Shown: positions 11,395 through 24,315 of the stretch, piece by piece | Layout of the letters: every line of letters begins with the position of its first letter | Position numbering within the stretch: the first letter of the stretch is position 1 | Source: Perkinsus olseni | Taxonomy: Eukaryota > Perkinsozoa > Perkinsida > Perkinsidae | Direction of reading: 5' to 3' | DNA: 64,000 nt | NCBI GenBank assembly: GCA_013115135.1 | Contig: JABANP010000010.1 | Span: 62,001 to 126,000, forward strand | Notes under the pieces: model-generated | Told to the model about the DNA's origin: nothing | The model's input: the letters and a program-made list of their open reading frames with translations, nothing else | Database searches by the model: none | Translations under genes and position numbers: made by a program

Positions 11395-14300
11395 CTACGC
11401 CTGAGCAACGCGATCAGCTTGCTCGCCCTTGGTCCCCATGTTCTCCAAGAACCGCATCCACTTGACGAACTCAGGCTCGCCCAGTTCAGTCCTAACTTGA
11501 GCGAAGCACTCGTACCTGAGCAATGCAAAGGTACTCGGCGTGAAGACCGAACAGTCCATCCTACACTAAACGTCCGACTTCTTCTGTATTCATGGGGACA
11601 CCCAATTGGGTGAAGGCCTCTCCCAGCTCATCCAGGGACACAAAACCTGCTAATGACAATCAGCGGGAAAACCTTCGGGAGCGACCATCTACCGCTATGA
11701 TCAGCATCAATCTTCCTGAAGAAGGCTTTGAGGTCCTCGGCCTCCTCCTCCTCGCTGGGCTTGACCAAAGCAAGGACCATCAGTACCTACTATCCGAATG
11801 GCACAACCCATGCCACACCCAAATTACTGTCCAACACTTTCGACAATTCCGATTCAAACGTCAAACCTTGCGAGAAAAGCGCACGACCAAACCCTGATGT
11901 AAGACCTTGAACTCTTCCTCATCGAGCTGTCCAGAACCGTCCTTATCAACCATCTTGAGCAGAGCACATGCCGACTTGCTAGCTTCCGTGCCTGGGACTA
12001 CTCCCATCGCGGCCATAACCTGAGCCGCTTCTTCACTCAGATGAACGCACGGCAGCCGACTCACCTCTTCCATCTCCTGGCAGTCCACAGTGCCGCTAAG
12101 ATCCGCGTCGAAACTCTCAAAGGTGTTTTCAATCTTCAACTTCGCCTCCTCCGACAGCGACTTGAACGTGGACAACGCGGCCTTATACCTAGCATGACGA
12201 GCGAGCGTGATCAAGCTCGCTAGTCACAGCCTAGTCGTACTCCTCATCTGAGATCGTTTCCTCTCCCTCGGCTGCCAAGCGTCGGGCCTTCCCCTCTAAC
12301 TTCACCACAGACAAAACCTTCAACGCCTGCGACAAGCGCTCTCGCTTCACATCGAAAGTAACCTGAAGTAAAACCGTAGTAGTGGAGGGCGTAGCCGGCA
12401 GTCTGTCGCCACCTTCTCAATAAGCTCAGGATCCTTTAGGTACTCGATGCTAGTCACGAGGGTTAGTCTGCTCATGACGTGGGGTACCTAGGGATCATGA
12501 GGGCTAAGGAGGGCGAACCCAGGAAGAGGGATGAGACCGACAAGCACAGGGAGTAGAACAGTATCTTCGCGCTCGGAAGAGACCAGACCAACTCAATATA
12601 CTGTGGTTTCTCCGAAGAGAGCCCTCCGAAGGGAGCAGGGCTTACTAGGTATCTGGCCATCACCGCCCACTCAAGCCACGACAGAACATAGAAAATCCAG
12701 GATAAGGCTGACCACTCTGAAGGACCGCCGATGACAATCAGTACCTACCAAACAGTCTAAAGACACCATGAAAGAAGAGAGCGTATCGGGAATACAACGA
12801 CGAGAGGATGGTCCTGAGCAGACCACTCGCTTACGATGAGGGTAGCGGTAAGAACAGCTTGGAAGAACATCATCATCTCGAGCATGTGGGCGAAGATATC
12901 CAGAGAGTACTCCTCAAACCACATCAGCCGCTCCTGGGCGTTTGGGACCTGCCCAAAGAGCAACGAATTTGCAATCTCCCGAGCTGTACCTCAGTCGCTT
13001 CTGTGACGCAGGGACACATGCGCCAGCTTCTTTGGCGGCGACTGATCGATCCTCTTACACTGCATAATTTTCATCAAACCACGAATCACATTCACAAGGG
13101 TAATATCCTTTTCAACGAGCATTCCCTGAGCACATGAAGCAAAAATAACGAGACCGGGCGGAATCGAGCAGCCCCGGTGGCTTCAATCGACTCCGCAAAT
13201 TCCCCAGCCGTCATCACCCAGGACCCACCCTATGCCTGTGCTGGCAGATGAGCTTCATCACGGTACTTCTCTGGTGAACTGGTTTGAAGTAATCCTCCCG
13301 CTGGCGGAATCTTGGCACCCACGAGAACATTCCTGAACACTGCGAGTAACCAGGAGACCTCGACCGTCACGAGCTCACTTGACTTGGCCTGCAGCAACGG
13401 CTCCGTGAGATCCTCCTCCTCAGACGACTGAACAGAGAGGGGATTCAACGCAGCGTTATCGGAGGTATGGCACTACGCAGGCTGGTGAATCACTCTCGGA
13501 TGGACGCTTCGCCGAGGGTCGATCAGGAGACCGATAGTGTCGCTGGAAAGCTGCTAACGATGTGCCTGAGATAGCAGACAGAGTTGGACGCAAGTGGAAG
13601 GCTTATCATAAGGGAGCCATTATAGCGTTTATATAAAGGGCTTATACAGTCGCACCAACTTGTTGGAAACAGCGGAGAAAAGCCACCAACAACGATCCAA
13701 ACAAATGCCTACCGGAAAGCATTTGCAACAGCACGGCAGCTCTCGAGGGAACCACAGGCGAGAGGGCGATCATGACGTTAGTAATATGGACCTGATGATG
13801 GACGCTGAGGATCATCCCTGAGAGGGCGGGCACTCACGTAAAAGGCAAACATGGCCAGGAGGAGCAGCCAAGAGAAGCCACAGATCATAGCAATGCGGAT
13901 GGCAGTAGAATAGGATAGTATCTGCATCATCAACGAGCCTTGGCGTATCCGAGGCCGGCGGGTGCCACAGATCCACCAGAGTGAGAGCGGAGAGCCCTAC
14001 CCAAGCAATGCAGGGCGTGAAGAGGACAGCCACCACCCAAGTGGCCAAGTCAACCTCTACCAGTTCCGACCTGAGAAGAGAGGATAGCGAGAGCGCCCTG
14101 GGCCTCGTGAGTCGCACCAAGATCATTTTCAACGTGCAGAAATCAAACGCAGGAGCGATTAACTCAACAATGCGACTGGCGCCGCAGTCTACGAAAAATT
14201 CGAGACTTTCTGGTCGATTCGCCTTACGAATCCTTCTCCCCCAACTTTTCCGTTAAATATCGCTCGAAATCAAAGACGATGGGGTCTCGGACTTCCGGGA

Positions 14301-15613
14301 TCTGACAGAAAACCTTCATCCTCACCGACCACTGGTCGGCGACCAGGCGTGCTGCAGTCCCTACCTGAGAGACCAAGGCCAGCTTCTGACCTCGGCCGTG
14401 CGAAGGGAAGAGGAACTCATGACGTAACAGCCTCCAGATCACGATGTCGCGCAGCTCGTCAGGGACGATGTAGGAGAACTGAGAAGAACAGACACCCGCT
14501 GAGCCGTCGACAACTGCCCCTTTCCCGCTGATAGCAAGGGAGCCGTTCGGACTTTTTCAATCACTACATCAAGTACACTGGAGAGGAGACGGCCCCACAT
14601 ATATGATACGACATGCTGCGGAGCACTCACGGGAGCAATGTACAAGGAACAAGGTTGACCGAAAATTGACAGAGTCGGTCGTATGGTTACACGCCAAAGC
14701 CAGGAGTTGACGACGCGTAACTTACCCAACTCTCCGAAAACTTCAGGGGCGATTTCTCGTTGCCTTCCTCATCGAGGAAAGCCCCTGTCAACCAGCCTGC
14801 GCCTGACCATTAAATGGACTACAGATCCAAGCACCAGGGGATCTCCAGTCGCTACTCGAGCGAGTTATGGCGAGAATCCGCGTGCTTCTCCCGGCCTGTC
14901 TCCGACATCTGCTCCCAGACGTCCCACCTCCTAGTGATACGCTCAGCACCCAGCATGAGCGTCACACACTGGAAGATGAATACCACCATTACCTACTCAA
15001 AGTCACGATTACAGAGTGCCGCCACGTCGAGCCACGCCTACGCAAAAGATAATCATGTGGATCGACTCGAAGCTCTCGGCGAGAGGGTCCTCTCCTCCCT
15101 CCTTTGCAGCTTCACCAATCACCTATACAAATGCAGTCGATGTCGATGGACTCTGAGTGACACAACACGACTTACGGCCTTGCTGATCTCCTTCGCCAAC
15201 CCAGTCTTGGTGCCTGCATGAGCATGGATGGACAAATTACTACCACGCCTCATCAGCGTACATATGAAAACGAAGAGGCCGATGAACCCGAGGATCATAA
15301 TTTCGCGGAACAGCGTGTCCATCATGCGGACCAAAGTCGTCTTCCCCTCCTCTTCAAGCTTCTCTCTGATTCTCTCTTGAATCTACCATACAACGCCATG
15401 AGTGTTGTGAAGCATAAACCGTTCGATTATTACATATTCGAACAGCAGGGAAAGGACGATGACCACGACGACCTCGGTGACGTACACCCACGAGGAGACT
15501 TCTTCCTGCGGTGAAAATCTACAAACGCGATTCTCTCAGGGCGGTCCTCTCATCACCTCTTCGCCTTCGACCTCCGCATGCAGCACACCAACCGACCTCG
15601 CCGCCATGGACAT
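11395..15613 (-). CDS. MLO-like multi-pass membrane protein with C-terminal EF-hands
   Basis: Resembles MLO proteins, plasma-membrane proteins with seven helices that in plants act in calcium signalling and bind calmodulin. Exon 1 (15613-15557) starts MSMAARSVG. Exon 2 begins helix 1 (WVYVTEVVVVIVLSLLFEY); a 51-nt intron then leads to the loop and helix 2 (REIMILGFIGLFVFI). The next blocks match MLO order: SIHMIIFCVMVVFIFQCVTL, then WDVWEQ, then LLRHEFLFPS and FDFERYLTEKLGE. Further hydrophobic exons follow. From about 12210 the protein carries EF-hands: DADLSGTVDCQE, DKDGSGQLDEEE and IDADHSGFVSLDE, possibly a fourth, ending at TAG 11395. A fusion of MLO core to calcium-binding EF-hands in one chain is unusual. 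Around 14780 the frame is hard to follow: either a small extra intron or another single-base shift. Exon limits in 12.4-14.1 kb are not fully resolved. Confidence 0.75.
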
Positions 15614-18199
15614 CGAGGAAGCAGGCGCGGTGTCACTTGATAGAAAAGCCCTGATGCGAGCTCAGGGGGCTCTGAAGTGGGGACGCATTTTGCCACTACA
15701 CAGCGATCACAGCTTTGTCTACCTTCATCGACGCTGAGGTCAAAGTCGACAGCACCCAAGCCAAACAAGCCACACAGGCCGCAAAAATCATCAATAATTT
15801 GAGCAGCAGTCCTGAGCGCGAATGTGATTTCCCCACCCGACAGGAAGCCGCCCGAAGTTTGAGTCGCACCTAACTACCTGGTAACGCTCGCCTTCTTCTC
15901 TTGGCGGCTTGTGTGGCAACCAGAGACATACGGAGTCAATAAGAAACAAACAAACAATCTATTGAAGACATATTTCAAAACCTTCCAGCCATTAGTTGAT
16001 TATTGAACAAGGGTGCGCGTTGTAAAAAGCGCTCGCCCTGAAGCCATTACACAACTACAGTTATCTCGCTTGCGTGGAGGCTGATGACTGACGTTGGTTG
16101 TCCCGTTCGCCCTCTCCGTGCTTCGCAAGTGCTACATGCTAAAGCGTAACGATTCATCGCACCTTACGTTGATTTCTATAGAGAATTCATGCGTCAGTAA
16201 TTGCATTTCTAAACTAGAATCCAGTATGCTTTGGTGATGCGCTTAAACTGCTTTGAGTTACTGCTCAGTTATGAGCGAAAATATCTACATAAGTGGTTGG
16301 AGTTTCTCGTCATCAGTCCAGTAGTCGGGTGTGGTTGCTGCATTACCTCGATTACCCTTTTCTCTATATCTGGTCTATTCTATCCTAGGCTGGCGTACTG
16401 TAAGGGGTTAGTGAGGAAAGGGAGCACGTTTCACTGGTTTCCGATATGCTTGTGAAATGCATCGAGGCTCTTCTAGTTTGCGACGCCATGTTTCTTTGGC
16501 AATCAACCTATCCCATCAAATCGCCTTTGCATTAGCTTGTATTTTGGTACTGCGCTACAGCCGCACTCGCAGTCCGCGGTCAGGCCCTCGGTCTACTGAT
16601 TATCTATTCTCACGGAGTGGTGGTAGACGCTAGGGACTTTCTGCATGGTCAGGTTTGTCCTAGTGACTTCCATGTAGCAAGCAGTCGATCTTTCTAGTTG
16701 GAACCAATAGGGAACACTTCGAGCCTACATGTTGGAGACCGACCGATCACAAGTGCTATGAGGTTGAATGAGCATCGAGCAGCGAAGCAACGTTCCCTCA
16801 ATTCGCGTTGTAGCCATTCTCAAAGGTTGTTCCTTTTCGAACGGCATCCACTGTGTTGCTGACATTTATGCTCCTTCGCCTCAGGTTTTCTCGTGCTTCC
16901 GGTGGCGTCGCAGGTCTCGCCGAGGATGCAGTATTCAGCTGGAGTAAACTGAGCTTCTCTTTAGTTCCAGGTGAGTGGTTGAGCAACTTTCACGCAGCCA
17001 ACGGGACCCGATAAGCCTCGACGCACCCCTTTTCGATGCGCCGCTGCTTCAACTCGATTTCCTGAAATCTACTAGTGAGTTGACTTTGGATTTCGATACT
17101 TGCGACGACTGAAGCAGCCGTCGGAGTGAAGTAGTCGGACTGGTTTGTTCCCGCAGCCGAACACTGACGGAATGTTTTTTCTACTAGTCCTTAGAACAGA
17201 AGTGGGTTACGACCCCTGCTAGAGCTAGAGCCCTTTTGCTGTGGAGTGAGTAGATGGGCTCTAACGCTTGTCTGTGCCTTCGATCCAATGAGATCCGGTC
17301 GATCGCATCTTGCTCTCGCGCTGCAAGAGTCCGTAGGCCGGGGTTGCTCTCTACTTTACGGGAAAGGGGTGGTCCTTAAAGGAACGGGTAGACCCCCCCG
17401 CTCGGTGCCGCAAGTAACTAGGATAATCGGGATGATTCGCAGTTCATTCGTATATACCACAGATATGGGTGTCGGCTTCACACTGGCCTGTCAAGGTATC
17501 GAGCAACTTGATAAGAGTTGCTGAGATATCTCCTCGGGGGCCCTGGAGCTTATTGTATAATGAGACACTGTTGATACCCCGTATATGTTACTCGACCTTA
17601 AACCATCACGAAATGGCTTAGCGCCTGCGCCGTAAGCGTGTGTGAGAGTTTATGCTATCAGTCCGAGCTACAACTTCGACAAGTTGACAACTTGGGATAT
17701 AAACTTGATCATACAGTCCGAGTTGGAATGCGGCGCTGAAAACAGTTTTCGGCTTGATCATTTTTCCAAACCTTCGGTCGTCGAACTATAGCATTGAAGA
17801 CATTAGTAAGCAGACCCCGCCTGTTAAAGGGAACTCAACACGACACTCTGTCGAGTCTTGGTGACTGATAAGTGTGCGAAAATAGGCGGACGATCGGAGG
17901 CTCCGATTCGGAGTATGGAGTGAGTAATACGGCTAACCAAAGAGAATAAAGGCTCGAGCGTTAAGCTCATTATTCGAAACGAGATTAAGGTGATGTAGGC
18001 AGGCCAGTTATGCTTTCTGAGAGCTCGCCTGACTACTAAATACACCATGGATCGGTGATCCAGGATCACCCGTGATGGGTTGATCCGTTTCATGGACTGC
18101 ATCAGAAAAAAAATTGTCGCACATAAGGTGCGGTCGAGAGCGAAAAATGCAGGGCATATGGCAGTTGCGCTGGGCGCCTACTTTCATCAAGCCACAACC
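15614..18199. other. Gene-free stretch
   Basis: About 2.6 kb with no convincing exon on either strand, no tandem repeat and no RNA gene I could recognise. Open frames here are short and lack motifs. It separates the 3.7-15.6 kb gene group from the protease array. Confidence 0.4.
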
Positions 18200-19310
18200 C
18201 TACTCATCCGGCGGAGTGAGAGAACTAAGGTCAGCGATCCCGATTCGCCCTTGGCTCGGCTGAAACTCGACGTATCTGTCAACCAAGACGAAGTCTGGTA
18301 GGGTCCAAGTGCCCACCAAGGACTCCGTGATGGCGAGGGAGCAAAATCCATCCGTATCCCGGGTATATGACGAGTTACTTATCGTAATGGGAACTTGTCC
18401 AGCCGAGCCCAGGCCGAACTCCAGGGCTGGGAAATACTGCTTGTGGTCACAGTTGATCTGGCAGACATTCAGAAATGGGATCCATATACAATCGACTCGG
18501 AACCCAGCATTATGAGAAGCTTGGTCGTTGATGTCCTTCAGGAGGCCGGGGAGGTAGAACGGCGGGACGGACAAACCTTGCGTCCCAGTATCTACAAGTG
18601 TAGCTCCATTGATACCAATGGTCTTGATTCCAGTACCAACCTGTACGGATCCGAGCGTGATCGCGAAGAGCTGCTGACTTATGAGAGGAACGTACTTCAG
18701 TGGCGGTACATATAGGTTAGGGTCCCCACCTCCCAGGAGAAGCTCTCCTGTTGTCGAACCGGTGCTCGGGTCGCCTCGTAGGTAGAGGGCAAAGGTCGAG
18801 CTCGGTACAATTCCCTGCAGTTGGGTCATGAGCGACCGGTAATTGGGTGTTGGCTCGAGGCCGAGACCGATAGAGTTCACCGGCGGGAGCAAGTACGGAG
18901 GCGGTTCCTGTTTGGTGACCAAGCCAAATAGGATATTGCTAACGACACTCGAGCCGAGTCGTAGTGCTCCGACGTGGGGGAAAACGGAGATCTGTGCTTG
19001 GTCTGTGTGTGGTATGGGCGTGGCAGGACTGGGTATACAGTGCGGGCACCGATAGCAACCGGTAGGGAGGTTGGCGCAAGCCCCGAAATAGGTGAAATGC
19101 TCGTACCAAGTTTCCCAGGTAAAGAAGAGGGCGGACGATCCAGTATCGACTACGGGCACGAAATGATTCGTCGTCGACTCCGATGTCACCTAGCAGTACG
19201 TTGCCGTAACCAGGGACGAATCTGTAATGCGTGCTGATTCTGAGTACTTGGCCATACGCGCTCGAGAAGATATGAAGCCCGATGAGGTATAGTAGAGAGG
19301 TCTGTCGCAT
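18200..19310 (-). CDS. Pepsin-like aspartyl protease, copy A (one frame break)
   Basis: A secreted A1-family (pepsin-like) aspartic endopeptidase. It starts at ATG 19310 with a signal peptide (MRQTSLLYLIGLHIFSSAYG) and has both catalytic triads: VVDTGSSALFF and, later, LVDTGTQGLS. It is the diverged paralogue of the intact copy at 28118-29221 and, like it, has no intron. The frame moves by +1 near 19158, just before the first DTG: the reading runs FRA then one surplus C then VVDTGSS; dropping it gives the exact spacing of copy B (WAQIDTGSS). So this copy is either inactivated, mis-sequenced at one base, or recoded. The rest is open to the stop at 18200. Unit A's palindrome lies about 140 bases upstream of the start. 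Confidence 0.7.
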
Positions 19311-19453
19311 GATGGAGGGTTTCGGCAACAGGAGCTGAAGCGCAAGAGCACGAGGCATGAGCAGAGGAGAGTCTTTCGGGGATAGAGATGGCACGCAATA
19401 TTCTTGGGCTCAATCAGCCTCCATCGAGTCTAGTGTAGACCACCCTGCAAATT

Positions 19454-19504
19454 CGCCCGCTCAGTGCGTAGGCACTTGGCAAGTGCCTACGCATTGAGCG
19501 GGCG
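19454..19504. repeat. Near-perfect palindrome upstream of protease copy A
   Basis: Two arms of about 24 bases around a two-base centre, with a single mismatch, reading CGCCCGCTCAGTGCG at the outer left arm and its complement on the right. It could form a strong hairpin. It is not present at the same place in unit B, where a shorter dyad (CTCCCGGACCGGGAG, 29329-29343) occurs instead. Confidence 0.9.
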
Positions 19505-22307
19505 TGCCAAGCGGCAAGTGCCAGTTGCTCTGTTTAACGGTCGCAAATTACGGCCGGAGCGAAATTCCACAACTCTCGAACGTGGAAACTCTTTTAAGTT
19601 GTGGGGGTCTGTTCAGCTAACTTGTAATCGATCGTGTCACTGGTAGACAGAGGGCTGTCTCCCGGTTATCTTCATTGACATAGCACTATGATGCGTTTAT
19701 AGCATGAATTAGTCATGCGTAGTCATAATGATTACGATAACGCGACCATGATGGAGATATAGTCACTCGAGTAGCTCAGCCGTTATAGCTCTGCGTACGC
19801 CGGACAGGCAGTGAAGTCGGACACAACGTGAATTCACAGATGACGCCGAAACGAGAGCTTGCCCCTGGGGACGGTCACGTCCCCTCGTGATGTCACGAGT
19901 AGTCCTCACAGGAATCGCGCCCGAATCGTGGGGCTCGATTGTGGCAAATTTAGGCCGCCGGTGTTGCCGAGCGAAGGAGGTCTCGCGACTCGACAACTCG
20001 CAGGGAAAGGGTTAATCTCCGCTGTCATTCTCTGATCGTAGTGCACTCCTTCTTTCTCCGCATTCGTTAGTGGGTCAACGACGGTGACACCGTCACGGTG
20101 TATCGTCGTGACGCCCCTAGCGTCACTTTCGCATTATTCGTTCTGTCTTTTTTTGGGTGCCCAGCCAGTTTTATTACACTTCTGTCGTTGGCAATGCCAT
20201 CTGCCATCGGCATCCGCAGAGCCGGAGATCCGGGCTCCATCCATCAGTCTCCCGAGTCGGAAGTTCAGATGGCCTAGCCGTCATGGCCAGCGCCGCATTC
20301 TAATCTTTTGCTATCTAGCGATTCGCTACATCAACGGATCGTGAAGGGCGGCATTACCGTGTATTTTCCGATACAGCTTTGTTTCGAAATGGCAGCACCT
20401 CTTCGTTCCTAGGGTAATGCAGCACATCGATGGTCCAAAGCCGAATAGAGCGCGGCCACTCGGTTCTGTGATACAAGATCTGGAAGCGGCATTCCAAACG
20501 ATCAACTACTACGGATTGGTAGTCCACGCCAGGGAGGATCCTCCCCGCCGGATTGTCATCCTTCTCCTACGACTATTCATTAACCGCAGGCTCGCTACAC
20601 CGCTGCGCAATTGATTGTTACCTGTTTCGATCACGTAACCGCGTGATCTCCTGGCCTTCATGATCTGCGACACCGAGTGGCTCTCGAACGCTTGCAGTCG
20701 GTGGTGCTTCTCTCCAGGCGGACCGAAGCGAAGACGTTTCGAGCTCGGATGAGGAGCTGCTGAGAGATCATCTTCTCGGAGCCGACAGTATAATGACGTC
20801 CATAGAGGGGGCTCTTCTAGAGAGCACCGATGCTGCCACAATGTACCTTGTATTGTTGTCTCAGAGGGGCTCTAGTAGCATTGGCTGCAGTGCTGAGAAC
20901 CTTTCTTATCGTCTAAGGTACTTCCAGGCCTTGGAAGCCATAGCTGATCTGGTCGAGGATTGGTCTGCAGTCTTCAACTCTCAGCTCCTCCGTCATTCCA
21001 GGTGAAGCTCCCGCACTGCGACACGGCTTCACGCGTTACCCCTCGTGGGTCCAGCGCCCCGCCTCGATCTCCTGAACCGAGTTCGGCGGGATCGAAGCGT
21101 TCTGACTATCACCTGTTCGCCCCGAGTCCTGAATACCGGCCAGGTACGGGCCCGGTTACTACGGTAAACAGGAGTGGGCCGCACCTCCGGCCAGGCGAGC
21201 AAAAGCCCTGCTACTGTGGGGTAGGCGTACCGTGCCAACCGCTTCTCCGTATCTGGGACTCGATCGAACTCGTCGCTCCTCGTATTACTCGCTGTTGAAG
21301 TCCATAGACTTCACGGCAGGTGAATCGTCTGCAACTGACGAGGAGTTGAGGGACTGTCTCTTAGACGGTGGATGGAAAGTCGTGGAACATGCAGTCCTCG
21401 ATTTACGACGTGGAGCAGGTGCCGAGAGACAAGAGAGCCTTCTCTCTTACATTTCATTAGCTCGACGCCTCAAGGACGATCTCCTTGCTCAGACGATGAT
21501 GAACCTCTTAGCGCCCGGTCCACCGAGGTTTCCGCCAGAACATCGAGCAGCCTGGCAAGCATTAAGGATCGCTTCCCCCTTGTCACAATGCTGGTGGCCT
21601 CCACCGGGTGCCCCATAGGTGGTGAGTTCAACCCTCGAGACTACGACACTGGTAACAGCATTTCGCGACAGCTCGAATGCATAGAGGTCTCCTTGCAGTT
21701 CCCTGCCTCTCCGTTCCTTTGAACGGGGACGCCACCGACCCGACGGCATTATCGGGATACACGGAAGCGGGGAACTTCTACCTAGGTCTCACCCGAGGGT
21801 CGAGGTTCCGAGGGGTCCTGCGATCATTGACGATTCAGCTGCGCACGGCACTGGAGCACCTCACGGAAGGGGGGACTCTGGTGAGCTTCGGCAATCACCT
21901 CCTATCATGATGATCGCACGGATTGGGCAGGTCGTACAATGGCGCGGTGTTGCCCATCATCCGACACTCCTCTTTCCTTCTCCGAGGCCTCTTGACGGGG
22001 CACTTTACTAGCGTCAAGCTCAGACTGGATGAAGAGGACACCGAGAATCTCGGTAGCCCTGATGACATGAGCCTCGACGCTTGTCTGCATGAGCGTGCCC
22101 TCTCTTGGTCCAGGGGTTTATGTGGTCTGCAGCGGGTTCAAGACAACTGGCCGACCGATCGATGCCGAGCTCGAAGAGGATAATGCGGAGGGGGCAGACG
22201 AGATACCGCAAGCGTCGGGAGAGTTCTCCCTCGTACACTTCCTGTGAGTTCTCCGGACCCTCCACTCTGTTGAAGTTGGAGTCGTTTCAGAGAGGGTCTG
22301 GAGCACG

Positions 22308-22370
22308 CAGACAGTCATGCTGATGATGTGCTCATGTGGACATTGGACGAGTGGTCTTTGCAGCGCACGT
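22308..22370 (+). mobile_element. Reverse-transcriptase catalytic-box remnant
   Basis: One frame reads SHADDVLMWTLDEWSLQRT before a stop, resembling the YADD/FADD catalytic box of non-LTR retrotransposon reverse transcriptases. Neighbouring frames are broken, so this would be a dead fragment; the match is short and could be chance. Confidence 0.3.
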
Positions 22371-23904
22371 AGGAAGCAACTGCGTCGGAGATTCTCTCAG
22401 GGTATACACCGCCGTGAGCGCTGCGGACTGGCTCCTCGTCGTGAATGCATGAACGACTGGTTACTGTTGTTGTGCTGCACCGCCGCTCCTCAGGGTGGAC
22501 GAATATCGCCGAGACCTCGACTTCATCTTTTCTTCCCTCGTGCCCCGCCTACGGGAGCTCGAAGCTCGAGGTGGAGTGGCCGCAATCACCGAACAAGTAT
22601 GAAGGTCGACAGCTCTCGCGGGTTAATTCATCGATTGCAGCTCACTACTCTAGCACTATCAGTGAGGTCTCAGGAAACTCTTTCGGAAGAGAGCACCGAG
22701 ACCACAAAAGGTAGTGCCGTCGGGAGTTCCAGGCCTCGGGCGCTCCGCGGACACTATATGATCTCGAGACAGGGACTGTCCCGGCCCGATAACGATTCCC
22801 ATTCGTTCCGGTGAAGGTACGACCACAGGAGCCGTGCATCATCCCAGTGGCAAGCACAGTGAGCTGGCCGAGTCAAGCCTTGAAGTTTCGGCGAGCTACG
22901 ACTCGTCCCAACTGAGCAGCTCTATGGTATGAAGTCTCTGCTGGCTCGGAGGGTTCAGTGCTGTTCCTGATCCATCAGGAGAATGGAGAGCCTTCGGTAA
23001 GAAGGCCACAGGAGAAAACTAAAAGCAGAATAAGGACCGTCGCGAAGTGCTGCCGAGGAAGCGAGGTGCGGGTTCATAGGTGGTTCGTGCATTTCGTGTG
23101 CAAAACCAGTAGGTCCGAGACGTCGACACAAAATCCCCAGGCAAAAAGAGCTCCACAACACCCCGAACGTAGCGTGCAGGTGAGCGACTCAACTCCTCGG
23201 GCGAAGCCCCGAACTGTCCCGAGGAAAGGGCCACCTCGTGAAGTAGTGGCGAAGGTACGGGTGCGAGCGGTCATCTGAGCCTCTAAGCAATACCCACTCT
23301 GTCAGGCTCCGCAGCTGCCACTGCCGGTGATTCCCACAGAAAAGCGTATTCAACTCAACCTTGCAGACAAGGTGGGCGTTGGTAACTTTTCCGCTTTTGC
23401 TCCTGTAGTATTACAATGCCAGGCTACTCCGAGCCTTTACAAGCCTCGAGTGTGCAAGCGCCCTCCCTGGGACCCGAGCCCGCTCAGTCAAGTGAGTCAT
23501 CGATGTGCACCCATGCCTTCATCCTCCCTGCGCTTAACCTCAGTCTTCCTATCCATGCAAAACAATATCCATTTTAAACCCGTCCACAAAATGAGATCAA
23601 ATCACATTTTTTGTAATTTCAGAATAACAAATGCGGCTTAGAGTCGTTCCATACGTATATGAAAATCGACGACAACCTCGCTCGCATCGCTAAAATTCTC
23701 TTAACCGTCGATTTCAGCATGCTCACAAAAAGAGTCAACATATTATACGTGTATACTGATGATTAATAACAATTTTCATCTTTTCTATACCATCGTCGGG
23801 CTTGATACTATCTCAGTATCGGCTGCCGATCCACTGTGGCTCAGTTGCCGATCGCTCTCTCATACACTTTCCAAGCCCCCTACCGTCCTAAAGAGGACAC
23901 GTCA

Positions 23905-24144
23905 ATGGCTGCCAGGAAGGCGTTAGTCGATGCTATTATTGAGCCTACTGGTGGGAACGCTGAAAGCGTCATGGTGAGTTGGGTTCATTCTCCAAGCTCC
24001 ATATCTGGAGGGGAGATGGTCTCGGCGATTCAGGCGAGGTATCGTAATCGTGCTTACCGCTGGGCCGTGCAAGGAGATGCAAACACTCTTAGCTTCGAAT
24101 CCAAAACAGGATCTGGGAGCCTCGCCGCCAAAAGCTTCAAATAA
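23905..24144 (+). CDS. Short hypothetical frame
   Basis: An open frame of about 79 codons starting MAARKALVDAIIEPTGG and ending LAAKSFK. It has a balanced, protein-like composition, but I recognise no family. A GTGAGT after the first 15 or so codons could instead be a splice donor. It lies 170 bases upstream of the GT8 gene on the same strand and might be an upstream exon or chance. Confidence 0.2.
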   Translation: MAARKALVDAIIEPTGGNAESVMVSWVHSPSSISGGEMVSAIQARYRNRAYRWAVQGDANTLSFESKTGSGSLAAKSFK

Positions 24145-24315
24145 GACACGCGGATAATGAGTGACCCGTAGAGTCGCTGAAGCACGACTGCACTCGGGCT
24201 GCACGCATGCACAAAGTAAAGTCGATTCAATGTTCCATTCTGTCGTTGAATACTCCGTGATGTTGCGTTACCTAGTTCTCTGGTTCAAACCTTCTGTCTG
24301 AGGTTGTTCTGTTCC

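Noticed and set aside
16231..17524. Open frames in the 15.6-18.2 kb gap
   Set aside because: They are short, have no motif and are not linked by plausible introns.
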